From: JAHCHG01 sp038246645
GTDB lineage: Bacteria > Acidobacteriota > Blastocatellia > Pyrinomonadales > Pyrinomonadaceae
NCBI GenBank assembly: GCA_038246645.1
Contig: JBBRVS010000164.1
Coordinates: forward strand, 1 to 13,122
DNA length: 13,122 bases
Direction of reading: 5' to 3'
The position numbers and the translations under genes are program-made. Below are positions 1 through 6,753 of this stretch, in pieces; within the stretch, counting starts at the first letter, position 1; the number at the start of each line of letters is the position of its first letter. The notes beneath the pieces are model-generated. The model searched no databases. It was given only the letters and a program-made list of their open reading frames with translations, and was not told the DNA's origin.

Positions 1-12
1 GATTGGCGAAAA

Positions 13-109
13 AGTAGGTCAGACTGGTAGTCTGACCACCACCCTTTTATATCAAAGAAAGTTGTTAATCGGTTGCCCAAATTGAACAGACTAACAGTCT
101 GTTCTACCT
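13..109. repeat. Paired inverted REP-like hairpins (REPIN-like element)
   Basis: Two short palindromes face each other about 46 bp apart. The left one is a perfect 9-bp stem (17-25 with 29-37) and loop GGT. The right one is a perfect 9-bp stem (84-92 with 96-104) and loop AAC. Reverse-complementing the right half aligns it with the left: both have GTAG directly 5' of the stem and a shared CAGACT/AGTCTG core. The next two base pairs differ but stay paired (GT/AC on the left, AA/TT on the right). GTAG 5' of a hairpin is the known hallmark of REP sequences recognised by TnpA-REP (RAYT) transposases, and two REPs in inverted order form a REPIN. Assignment to that class is inference. It lies upstream of cca. 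Confidence 0.7.
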
Positions 110-207
110 TTTGTTACAAGTTATTTTTTACACGTTCCTAAATAGTTAAAAGTTTATAGTTTTTCTTCTCTGAATTTATCTTGATATTAAAAAAAATCAG
201 ATTTTAT
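110..207 (+). other. AT-rich leader upstream of cca
   Basis: No gene is visible. The stretch is strongly AT-rich. It holds a TATAGT (155-160) that could be a -10 box, but the only TTTACA-like -35 (127-132) is about 22 bp away, so I do not call a promoter. No Shine-Dalgarno sequence precedes the ATG at 208. Confidence 0.4.
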
Positions 208-1605
208 ATGCAATACTTACCTGAAAAAATCACAAAACTTGCCGAAACGATCAAGCAAAACGGCGGACGCGCGATGCTTGTCGGCGGCTGCGTGCGCGAT
301 GAATTGATGGGCATCGAACCGAAGGATTGGGACGTTGAAGTTTACGGAATCGAGCCGAAAAAGCTGCGCGAAATTCTCGAAAATTTCGGCAGAGTTGATG
401 CGGTCGGCGAAGCGTTCACGGTTTATAAGATCGGGCAGGATTTGGATGTTGCGCTTCCCAGACGCGAAAAAAAGATCGGGCGCGGGCATAAAGGTTTTGT
501 CGTCGAAGGCGATCCCGAAATGCCTTTTGAAGAAGCCGCGAAACGCCGTGATTTTACGATCAATGCGATTTTGAAAGACATTTTAACCGGCGAGATTATT
601 GATATTTACGGTAGTCAAAAAGACATCGAAAATAAATTGCTGCGCGTTGTTTCAAAGGAAACCTTTGCGGAAGATTCTTTGCGCGTTTTACGCGCGGCGC
701 AGTTTGCGGCGCGGTTTGAATTCGACATCGAACCCGAAACCGTTGAAATTTGTAAACAAATTGATCTGACCGATCTGCCGAAGGAACGCATCTGGGGCGA
801 GTTTGAAAAAATGCTCTTAAAAGCCGAAAAACCTTCAATCGGTTTACAATGGCTTTATGATTTGGGCGTTGTCGGGCAATTGTTTCCCGAACTCGAATCG
901 CTCGTCGGCGTTCCTCAAGAATCAGAGTGGCATCCCGAGGGAAATGTTGACGTGCATACACTTATGGTCGCCGATGAAGCGCGGAAATTGATTGACGATC
1001 TGCCTTATGCAAAACAGGTTACGGTGATGCTCGGCGCGGTTTGCCACGATTTCGGGAAACCGCCGACGACGAAATTCTTTGACGGTCGCTGGCGTTCGCA
1101 CGCGCACGATGAAGCCGGAGTCGAGCCGACGATTTCTTTTCTCGATAAACTCGGAATTTTTACGATACACGGTTTTGACGTTCGCGAACAGGTCGTTCAG
1201 CTCGTGCGGTATCATCTGAAACCCGGAATGTTTTACAAAGTCAGAGATGATCTTGGTGATGGCGCGTTTCGCCGTTTGGCGCGAAAGGTCGAGCCGGACC
1301 TTCTTTATCGCGTGGCAAAAGCCGATTCTCTTGGCAGAAATCCCGAATGGCTGCCGAAGGAAAAATGGTTTAAGGCGGAAGCGCAGGAATGGTTTATCGA
1401 AAAAGTGCGCGAATTGGCGGTCGAAGAAAAAGCTCCCGAACCGATTTTGATGGGCAGGCATCTGATCGAACTCGGCTTGAAGCCTTCGCGGCAATTCGGG
1501 GAAATTACAAATACCGTTTATGAACTGCAATTGGACGGAAAAGTAAAAAATCTCGACCAAGCAATTGAAATAGCGAAAGATTTGATTGAGAATAAGATTA
1601 AATGA
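208..1605 (+). CDS. cca: CCA tRNA nucleotidyltransferase (multifunctional, HD-domain type)
   Basis: Cytoplasmic enzyme that adds or repairs the 3' CCA of tRNAs using CTP and ATP. The protein is 465 aa from ATG 208; an in-frame TTG at 181 would add nine residues, but ATG is preferred although no clear Shine-Dalgarno site precedes it. The class II nucleotidyltransferase head is plain: LVGGCVRD (about 24-31), the metal-binding pair in DWD (40-42), and RRDFTINAI (113-121), which discriminates nucleotides. An HD phosphohydrolase domain follows, with WHPEGNVDVHTL (241-252, histidines 242 and 250) and CHDFGK (279-284). This arrangement matches E. coli Cca, whose HD domain gives 2',3'-cyclic phosphodiesterase and phosphatase activity; the tail here is longer than the roughly 412-aa E. 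coli enzyme. Polymerase activity is near certain; the HD activities are inferred. The dienelactone hydrolase gene starts 16 bp downstream. Confidence 0.93.
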   Translation: MQYLPEKITKLAETIKQNGGRAMLVGGCVRDELMGIEPKDWDVEVYGIEPKKLREILENFGRVDAVGEAFTVYKIGQDLDVALPRREKKIGRGHKGFVVEGDPEMPFEEAAKRRDFTINAILKDILTGEIIDIYGSQKDIENKLLRVVSKETFAEDSLRVLRAAQFAARFEFDIEPETVEICKQIDLTDLPKERIWGEFEKMLLKAEKPSIGLQWLYDLGVVGQLFPELESLVGVPQESEWHPEGNVDVHTLMVADEARKLIDDLPYAKQVTVMLGAVCHDFGKPPTTKFFDGRWRSHAHDEAGVEPTISFLDKLGIFTIHGFDVREQVVQLVRYHLKPGMFYKVRDDLGDGAFRRLARKVEPDLLYRVAKADSLGRNPEWLPKEKWFKAEAQEWFIEKVRELAVEEKAPEPILMGRHLIELGLKPSRQFGEITNTVYELQLDGKVKNLDQAIEIAKDLIENKIK

Positions 1606-1610
1606 AATCC

Positions 1611-1617
1611 AAGGGAG
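1611..1617 (+). promoter_or_regulatory. Shine-Dalgarno site fixing the DLH start
   Basis: AAGGGAG sits four bases before ATG 1622. It is one of the few clear ribosome sites in the window and decides the start over the upstream in-frame TTG. Confidence 0.7.
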
Positions 1618-1621
1618 AATT

Positions 1622-2497
1622 ATGGAACAAAAATACATAAAACTTTACGATGAATACACGCATTCGAGCGATATGAACCGCCGCGACTTTTTAGATCGCT
1701 TGGTAAAATTGACGGGCAGTTCGGCTCTCGCTCTGGCGATTTTGCCGAGTCTGGAAAACAATCAGGTGAAGGCGCAGACCGTTGCCGCAGACGATAAAAA
1801 ACTCGAAACGAAATACATCGAATACGCGGGCGAAAGCGGAAAAATGCGCGGTTATCTGGCAACGCCGAAAAAGCTGAAAAAAAATACTCCGGCGGTCGTG
1901 ATAATTCACGAAAATCGCGGTCTTAACGCGCATATCGAAGACGTTGCGCGCCGCGCCGCGCTTGCCGGATTTATCGCGCTCGCGCCGGACGCGCTTTCGC
2001 CTGTGGGCAATACGCCCGCCGATATGGACAAAGCGCGGGAACTGATCGGTAAACTGGACAGAGAAAAAACGGTAAAAGATTTTGTCGCGGCGGTTTCATA
2101 TGTGAAAAATTATAAAAATTCCAACGGAAATGTCGGATGCGTGGGTTTTTGCTGGGGCGGCGCGATGGCAAATCAGCTTGCCGTCAATTCGCCGGATATG
2201 AAAGCGGCGGTCGCTTTCTACGGAAGTCAGGCAAAACTGGAAGACGTGCCGAAGATAAAAGGTGCAGTCCAACTTCATTATGCCGAAATTGATGAGCGAA
2301 TCAACGCCGGAATCAACGATTACGAAGCGGCTCTCAAGAAAAACAACATCAAATTCGAATCATATATGTATAAAGGCGTAAATCACGCTTTTCACAACGA
2401 CACGAACGAAGCGCGCTACAATGCCGAAGCCGCCAAACTCGCCTGGCAGCGCACGATCAAGTTTTTGAGCGGGAATTTGTCCGGTAAGAAAAAGTAA
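1622..2497 (+). CDS. Dienelactone hydrolase family protein, Tat-exported (YghX-like)
   Basis: Alpha/beta-hydrolase of the dienelactone hydrolase (carboxymethylenebutenolidase) family, 291 aa from ATG 1622, which follows an AAGGGAG Shine-Dalgarno site (1611-1617). An upstream in-frame TTG at 1586 is rejected because it overlaps cca and lacks a ribosome site. The catalytic triad is visible: Cys177 in GFCWGG, Asp224 in AEIDER, His255 in GVNHAFHND. The N-terminus has a twin-arginine motif, NRRDFL (19-24), then a hydrophobic run (about 28-43) and a plausible signal peptidase site after VKA (49-51), so export by Tat to the periplasm is likely. HENRGLNAHIEDVARR (96-111) and the C-terminal LAWQRT resemble E. 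coli YghX. Cyclic dienelactones are the textbook substrates, but the natural substrate here is unknown. Probably co-transcribed with cca. Confidence 0.88.
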   Translation: MEQKYIKLYDEYTHSSDMNRRDFLDRLVKLTGSSALALAILPSLENNQVKAQTVAADDKKLETKYIEYAGESGKMRGYLATPKKLKKNTPAVVIIHENRGLNAHIEDVARRAALAGFIALAPDALSPVGNTPADMDKARELIGKLDREKTVKDFVAAVSYVKNYKNSNGNVGCVGFCWGGAMANQLAVNSPDMKAAVAFYGSQAKLEDVPKIKGAVQLHYAEIDERINAGINDYEAALKKNNIKFESYMYKGVNHAFHNDTNEARYNAEAAKLAWQRTIKFLSGNLSGKKK

Positions 2498-2507
2498 AGA
2501 TCGTGCG

Positions 2508-2606
2508 AGTCAGAACCGTCTGCGGTAGCGGGCGGTTTAACCTAAAGTTTCGAGCCTTTTCAACGCTTTTATCTTTAACCATCCGCTACCGCAGACGGTT
2601 CTGACT
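2508..2606. repeat. 24-bp perfect inverted repeat with internal hairpins (REPIN/MITE-like)
   Basis: Arms 2508-2531 and 2583-2606 are perfect reverse complements over 24 bp. Similarity weakens beyond that to about 32 bp per arm. Each half can also fold on itself: 2514-2522 pairs with 2529-2537 around a CGGTAG loop (seven Watson-Crick and two G-T pairs). The right half does the same when read on the minus strand. The element fills nearly the whole gap between the DLH stop (2497) and the MFS start (2617). No coding sequence or transposase is inside. It may act as a terminator for the upstream operon, since a TTTT follows the right arm, or it may mask the MFS translation start; both are inference. 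Confidence 0.7.
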
Positions 2607-2616
2607 TTTCATAAAA

Positions 2617-3894
2617 ATGAGTTTTCTAAAAAACTTTACGGTTGATATTACGCCGCTCAAAGTTTCGAGAGATTATCGGTTGCTCTTTTTCGGGCAGCTG
2701 ATTTCTTTTTTCGGAACTATGATGACGTTTATCGTCGTGCCGGTGCAGATGTATCAGCTGACCGAATCGAGCCTTTACGTCGGACTTCTGGGCGTGGCGG
2801 AATTCGTGCCGATGTTTTTTCTCGCCTTTGTCGGCGGCGCGTTGGCTGATTCGGTTGATCGGCGGAAAATGCTCAGATTAACCGAAATCGGGCAGACGAT
2901 CACGGTGGCGATTTTATTAATAAACGCGCTTTTGCCGAATCCGCAGGTTTGGGTTTTATTTGTCGCCGTCGGACTTCACGCCGGACTTGCCGGATTGCAG
3001 CGACCTTCGTTCGAAGCTTTAATTCCGAAGATCGTGCCGCTCGAATATATGCCGGCGGTCGCCTCTTTAAATGCGATTCGGTTTGAATTCGGTTTTATTC
3101 TCGCGCCGATTCTTGGCGGCGTAATCATCGCGAAATATGGCGCGTCTTTCGCATATTTAATTGATTTATTAACCTTTGCCGCATCACTCGCCGCCGTCTG
3201 GCTGATTCGCGCCGTGCCGCCGCCGCCCGGTGCCGACCGACCGAATCTCGATTCCGTCAAAAAAGGTTTTCGCTATGCGATGAGCCGTCAGGAACTTCTC
3301 GGAACATACCTGATTGATATTAACGCGATGTTTTTCGGAATGCCGAAAGCTCTTTTTCCGGCGTTGGCGGTTGCCTTCGGCGCGGCTTCTTCGGTCGGAC
3401 TTTTTTATTCGGCAATCGCCGTCGGCGCTTTGGTTGCAACATTTACGTCGCGCTGGGCGCAATGGGTTCACCGCCACGGCTTGTTTGTAACGCTCGCGGC
3501 GGGCGGTTGGGGCTTGGCGATTACGTTTTTCGGGTTTTCAGGCAATCTTTATTTAGCCTTATTTTTTCTCGCGGTTGCCGGATATTTCGATATGATCAGC
3601 GGAATTTTCCGGATGACGATCTGGAATCAAACCGTTCCCGATCATTTTCGCGGTCGACTTGCCGGAATCGAAATGATCAGTTTTATGACCGGACCGATGC
3701 TCGGCGATGCCGAATCGGGCGTTGTCGCGTATTTTACAGACGTTAAAACTTCGATAATTTCCGGCGGAATTTTAACCGTCATCGGCACGATCATTCTCGC
3801 CATTCTTCTGCCGAAATTCATCAAATACGACGGGCGCGAAGGTTTGAAGCAAAAGGAATTAGAAGAAAAACTCAGGGCGGAAGCCCGAAAATGA
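2617..3894 (+). CDS. MFS transporter, EntS-like (MFS_3 family)
   Basis: Inner-membrane proton-driven exporter of the major facilitator superfamily, 425 aa, the usual length, with hydrophobic segments throughout consistent with 12 helices. After a short cytoplasmic start comes DYRLLFFGQL, then VVPVQMYQLT (about 40-49). The loop between helices 2 and 3 carries the MFS motif A, GGALADSVDRRKML (73-86). The pattern resembles EntS and related MFS_3 siderophore/drug exporters. The C-terminal tail (about 405-425) is charged, possibly a short coiled coil. The substrate cannot be told. ATG 2617 lies 11 bp beyond a 24-bp inverted-repeat arm and has no Shine-Dalgarno site. Confidence 0.85.
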   Translation: MSFLKNFTVDITPLKVSRDYRLLFFGQLISFFGTMMTFIVVPVQMYQLTESSLYVGLLGVAEFVPMFFLAFVGGALADSVDRRKMLRLTEIGQTITVAILLINALLPNPQVWVLFVAVGLHAGLAGLQRPSFEALIPKIVPLEYMPAVASLNAIRFEFGFILAPILGGVIIAKYGASFAYLIDLLTFAASLAAVWLIRAVPPPPGADRPNLDSVKKGFRYAMSRQELLGTYLIDINAMFFGMPKALFPALAVAFGAASSVGLFYSAIAVGALVATFTSRWAQWVHRHGLFVTLAAGGWGLAITFFGFSGNLYLALFFLAVAGYFDMISGIFRMTIWNQTVPDHFRGRLAGIEMISFMTGPMLGDAESGVVAYFTDVKTSIISGGILTVIGTIILAILLPKFIKYDGREGLKQKELEEKLRAEARK

Positions 3895-3955
3895 ATGATT
3901 CGCCAAAATTTGATAAGCTAAATGTATTAAAGAAATGCGGAGCGGAAAATAATTT

Positions 3956-4291
3956 ATGCCGATTGTAAAAAAACGTGAGATTGAAACGATTGCCCAGATG
4001 AACGGCGAAGAGATCGAAAGATTTCTGGCAAGATTGCCCGCCGCCAAAGCGCGATTGGAAGATTTGTTCGATTATCTCGAAATCAGATTGGAAGACGAAC
4101 CGTGTGATCACACATCGCGGTTTGCGATGCAGTTTATAATGAAAAACGGGATGAATTTCCCGCAGGTTTCCGGCTGGCTTTCGCAAAACGGCGGCTATTG
4201 CGATTGCAAAATCTTAGAAGAAATCGCCTCGCAGTGGTGGAAGGTTTTCGGCAATTTTGATGCGGATTTTGAAGCTGAAAAGAAAATTTAA
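3956..4291 (+). CDS. DUF2695 domain protein
   Basis: A 111-aa cytoplasmic protein of unknown function. The C-terminal half matches DUF2695 as I know it: CDHTSRF (C50, H52), a helix ending in SGWLSQNGGYCDC (72-84, with C82 and C84), then ILEEI. The spaced C-H and C-D-C residues look like a metal site, but this is inference. The N-terminal 45 residues are charged and helical. It starts 61 bp after the MFS stop on the same strand; the best ribosome site (GCGGAG near 3937) is rather far from the ATG, so translation may be weak. It converges on ptuB, leaving 39 bp between the stops. Confidence 0.72.
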   Translation: MPIVKKREIETIAQMNGEEIERFLARLPAAKARLEDLFDYLEIRLEDEPCDHTSRFAMQFIMKNGMNFPQVSGWLSQNGGYCDCKILEEIASQWWKVFGNFDADFEAEKKI

Positions 4292-4330
4292 CCGCGAAAA
4301 GACGCAAAAGACGCGAAAAAAAATCGAAAA
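4292..4330. repeat. Short CGCGAAAAGA-type tandem repeat between convergent genes
   Basis: A roughly 10-11 bp period of CGCGAAAAGA / CGCAAAAGA / CGCGAAAAAAA fills the gap between the DUF2695 stop (4291) and the ptuB stop (4331). Repeats of this style are common between genes in several bacterial phyla. I see no hairpin, so it is not an evident terminator. Confidence 0.5.
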
Positions 4331-5263
4331 TCATTTGTCGGGATGATTTTTGATATATTCGTTGGCAAGTTTCCAGTGTTCTTTGGCAATATTTATATCA
4401 TTCATACACAGCCGGAAAAAACTCTTGGCGCAATTTGTGTGTCCTTCGTTTCCTGCTATCCAGAGCTTCAAATCTTCTTTTTTTTGCGCGACCATTTCTT
4501 CGTCCAAACTGTTGTTTATGGCGTGAACCGCTTCGTAAATTTCCTTAATTACCTTGCATCGCTGTTTTATCAAACTTTCGCGCAGAGCATCTAAATTAAA
4601 AAACTTAATTGTAACCAGAGCGCGAAGTTTTTTATGATCGTCGGTCAGATTAGGATTGATTATCGGCGAAACTCCGTTAAATGAAATCAAATCTTCGGGG
4701 GCATCATCGTCGAGATGTCCGAGCGGATACGGCAGAAAAGGTTTTTCGGTCGTATTTATTTGAAGAAAATCTTCGGAATCGAAAATACGGCTTCCGGCAA
4801 TCGGAAAACAATTGGATTTGAGCGAAGAATTGCATTGTTTACAGGCAGTTACATAATTAAACAAATTATACGGAAGCAAATAATAGCCGATTTTGCTTTC
4901 TTCATCTGTAAAACTTAGTTTGTGTTTAGTTTTTCGATGCTTCGTCAGCCAGACTTTGATCGTGCTTTTCGGGCGAAAATGCTCGACATCGTGAACAATT
5001 TTGGCATCTTCGAGTTTTTGTTCGCAATAGGCGCATTTATTTGCCTGAAGTTTCATATAAACTGCCTTTATTTCACTCCAGATATTCGAATCTTCCTTAT
5101 AGCTTTGGGCAGCGCGGAAAATTTCGGTTCGATCCTGTGCTCTCTTGCGCCAGGTCGCTTCCGCCTTATCAATCAATTTTTCAAGTTTTTTCTGCTCGAC
5201 TTGAAAAATTTCATCGGTATTTTGCGGCACTTCTTCAGTTTTGAGAATGTGAATACGAATCAT
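4331..5263 (-). CDS. ptuB: Septu defence system HNH endonuclease PtuB (TIGR02646 family)
   Basis: Predicted nuclease effector of a Septu anti-phage system, 310 aa, cytoplasmic. The HNH core is explicit: CAYCEQK (77-83), then VEHFRPKS (93-100), the diagnostic PtuB/TIGR02646 signature, then CKQC-N (141-145) followed by a lysine (149) and FP (153-154). The two CxxC pairs should bind structural zinc, and His95 is the probable catalytic histidine. The N-terminal 70 residues are charged and helical. It starts 13 bp after the ptuA stop with no clear ribosome site, so coupling to ptuA is likely. In characterised Septu systems PtuA and PtuB form a complex that cuts nucleic acid when phage infection relieves ATP-dependent inhibition; transfer of that mechanism here is inference. 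No reverse transcriptase is adjacent, so it is not a retron-associated version. Confidence 0.87.
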   Translation of the reverse strand: MIRIHILKTEEVPQNTDEIFQVEQKKLEKLIDKAEATWRKRAQDRTEIFRAAQSYKEDSNIWSEIKAVYMKLQANKCAYCEQKLEDAKIVHDVEHFRPKSTIKVWLTKHRKTKHKLSFTDEESKIGYYLLPYNLFNYVTACKQCNSSLKSNCFPIAGSRIFDSEDFLQINTTEKPFLPYPLGHLDDDAPEDLISFNGVSPIINPNLTDDHKKLRALVTIKFFNLDALRESLIKQRCKVIKEIYEAVHAINNSLDEEMVAQKKEDLKLWIAGNEGHTNCAKSFFRLCMNDINIAKEHWKLANEYIKNHPDK

Positions 5264-5276
5264 AACTTTTTATATT

Positions 5277-6548
5277 TCATAAAAAATCTTCAAACTTGGA
5301 TTTATCAACTTCAAACGGCGCGGAAAGTTTTTTCATAAATTTGAGTGCGGCTTCCTGATCGCCTTTTATTGCCGCATCCGAAAGCGGTTCGATTTCGTCT
5401 TGAACATAACTTTCCGGGCGCGTCGTGTTCAAACCGAAATATGAACTTAAAAGAACTTGTTCCGATGTCATTCCGTAAATCTTTTCATCATATTGTTTAA
5501 TGAGTGCCGAGCCGTCCGTGTCGGTTTCCATTACGAAAATATTTTCGTTTTCGACCGAACTTGCCACAATCGGGCTGTGCGTCGTAAAAACAAACTGCAA
5601 CTGCGGCAGACTTTCCGAAAGCGACTGCAAAACCGTCCGCTGCCATTCGGGATGAAGAAGCAGATCAATTTCATCAACCAAAACCAAGCCGCGAGATTCA
5701 ACGATTTTTTTTCCGCTCGGTGCGCCCATACAAATATGATAAAGCAGATCGGCAATCCAGCCGATAAAATGCCTGTAACCATCGGAAAGCGAGGCAAACG
5801 GCGTTTCCGTTCCGCGAAAATCGAAGTAAAATTCGTCTTCGTGAAATTTTCCTTTAAATTCCATATCGTCGGGAGAAATCCGGTTTAATAAATTTACCAC
5901 CTGTTTATAGCGTCCGGGGTTTGAAGTTTGCATTTCCGGCAGCCACGATTGCAGCGGAATTAAACCGTAATTATCTTCAAAAAGGCTGGCAACCCGCTGA
6001 TAACGAAGGCGGCGGCGGCGCGCCTTTTCCGTAAATCCGAAATTTACGGTTTCCTCGACCTTTCGATTCACGCCGTAACCGACGACAAGAAACGCCGGAG
6101 AATCGTCCTCGTAGATTCCGAACGGAACTTTTCCTTTTGACGGAAGAATCTCCAGTTCTTCGATATGTCCCATCCGGCGAATCACCGAAACCATTTCGAT
6201 TGATTGTTGTTTTTTAAGTTTTTCCTTTTTATCCAAATCCTGTTCGTGAAGTAAAATTTCGGCAAATAATTCGGCATCGGGAAAAGTTTTTGCCGTCGGA
6301 TCAGTATTTCGAACCATCCGGTAAAGCGTCAAACCCGAACCGCCTTTCAAAACCGGAGCCAGACTTGCCAGCGCGAGTGCCTTAAGAATGGAAGATTTTC
6401 CCGAACCGTTATTGCCGAGTAAGAGATTTATATTGGAAAATTTCAGAGGTGTTTCCCGTAAAGCATTTATTTTTCCGGGATATTGCAATTCAATCGCGGC
6501 ATCCCGAAAACAGCGAAGGTTTTTGATCTTTAAAGAATTTACATACAT
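5277..6548 (-). CDS. ptuA: Septu defence system ATPase PtuA
   Basis: ABC/SMC-like ATPase of the AAA_21/OLD-related group, 423 aa, the sensor/regulator half of Septu. It opens with MYVNSLKIKNLRCF, typical of this group. All nucleotide motifs are present: Walker A GNNGSGKS (45-52), signature-like SLSDGYRH (253-260), Walker B LVLVDEIDLLLHPEW (288-302) and H-loop TTHSPI (322-327). The stretch GYGVNRK (157-163) and the C-terminal SSYFGLNTTR (368-377) also fit PtuA. Assignment rests mainly on the tight pairing with the HNH protein 13 bp downstream, since similar ATPases occur in other defence systems. ATG 6548 follows a GGGAGA ribosome site. Transcription probably starts from the TTGTTT/TAAAAT promoter just upstream, divergent from the peptidase/TPR gene. 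Confidence 0.84.
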   Translation of the reverse strand: MYVNSLKIKNLRCFRDAAIELQYPGKINALRETPLKFSNINLLLGNNGSGKSSILKALALASLAPVLKGGSGLTLYRMVRNTDPTAKTFPDAELFAEILLHEQDLDKKEKLKKQQSIEMVSVIRRMGHIEELEILPSKGKVPFGIYEDDSPAFLVVGYGVNRKVEETVNFGFTEKARRRRLRYQRVASLFEDNYGLIPLQSWLPEMQTSNPGRYKQVVNLLNRISPDDMEFKGKFHEDEFYFDFRGTETPFASLSDGYRHFIGWIADLLYHICMGAPSGKKIVESRGLVLVDEIDLLLHPEWQRTVLQSLSESLPQLQFVFTTHSPIVASSVENENIFVMETDTDGSALIKQYDEKIYGMTSEQVLLSSYFGLNTTRPESYVQDEIEPLSDAAIKGDQEAALKFMKKLSAPFEVDKSKFEDFL

Positions 6549-6570
6549 AGCCGAATCTCCCGTGAAATCT

Positions 6571-6599
6571 ATTTTATTTTATGATCTTAAATTAAACAA
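6571..6599 (-). promoter_or_regulatory. Candidate promoter of ptuAB
   Basis: Read on the minus strand: TTGTTT (6599-6594), a 17-bp spacer, then TAAAAT (6576-6571), with the ptuA ATG about 22 bp beyond. Spacing and hexamers fit a housekeeping sigma factor. No operator-like repeat is evident. Confidence 0.5.
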
Positions 6600-6667
6600 T
6601 CGGCTTTTCGGGTAATTTATGTTCTATATTCAAAATTTCGGTCTAATCGCACGGTTTTGCACAGTCT

Positions 6668-6695
6668 TTGAAATTCGTATAACTTGAGATAGAAT
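6668..6695 (+). promoter_or_regulatory. Candidate promoter of the peptidase/TPR gene
   Basis: TTGAAA (6668-6673), 16 bp, then TAGAAT (6690-6695). A start near 6702 would give a leader of about 50 nt. The leader contains a 6-bp inverted repeat, ACTCAA...TTGAGT (6705-6710 with 6717-6722), which could be a weak RNA hairpin or operator. Confidence 0.4.
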
Positions 6696-6753
6696 TATCC
6701 GATCACTCAATAAAAGTTGAGTTCCCTAAACTACACACAGAATTTTACACTAT

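Noticed and set aside
181..207. TTG at 181 as the cca start
   Set aside because: It would add a nine-residue extension with no ribosome site; ATG 208 gives a natural family start.
922..1638. Long open frame on the minus strand opposite cca (238 codons)
   Set aside because: It lies entirely antisense to a well-supported gene, has a low-complexity F/R-rich composition typical of shadow frames, and shows no motif.
3891..3968. Tiny frame overlapping the MFS stop (ATGA), 25 codons
   Set aside because: No ribosome site, runs into the DUF2695 start, and no recognisable product.
4292..4330. Terminator between the convergent DUF2695 and ptuB genes
   Set aside because: A-rich direct repeats without an inverted repeat; no stem can form.
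4922..5338. Plus-strand open frame of 138 codons across ptuB
   Set aside because: It is antisense to the HNH gene, whose motifs are explicit. The F-rich product resembles nothing and its frame crosses the ptuA/ptuB junction.
5277..6750. Retron (msr/msd plus reverse transcriptase) associated with the Ptu genes
   Set aside because: No reverse transcriptase frame lies next to ptuA, and the 205-bp gap to the divergent gene holds only promoters.
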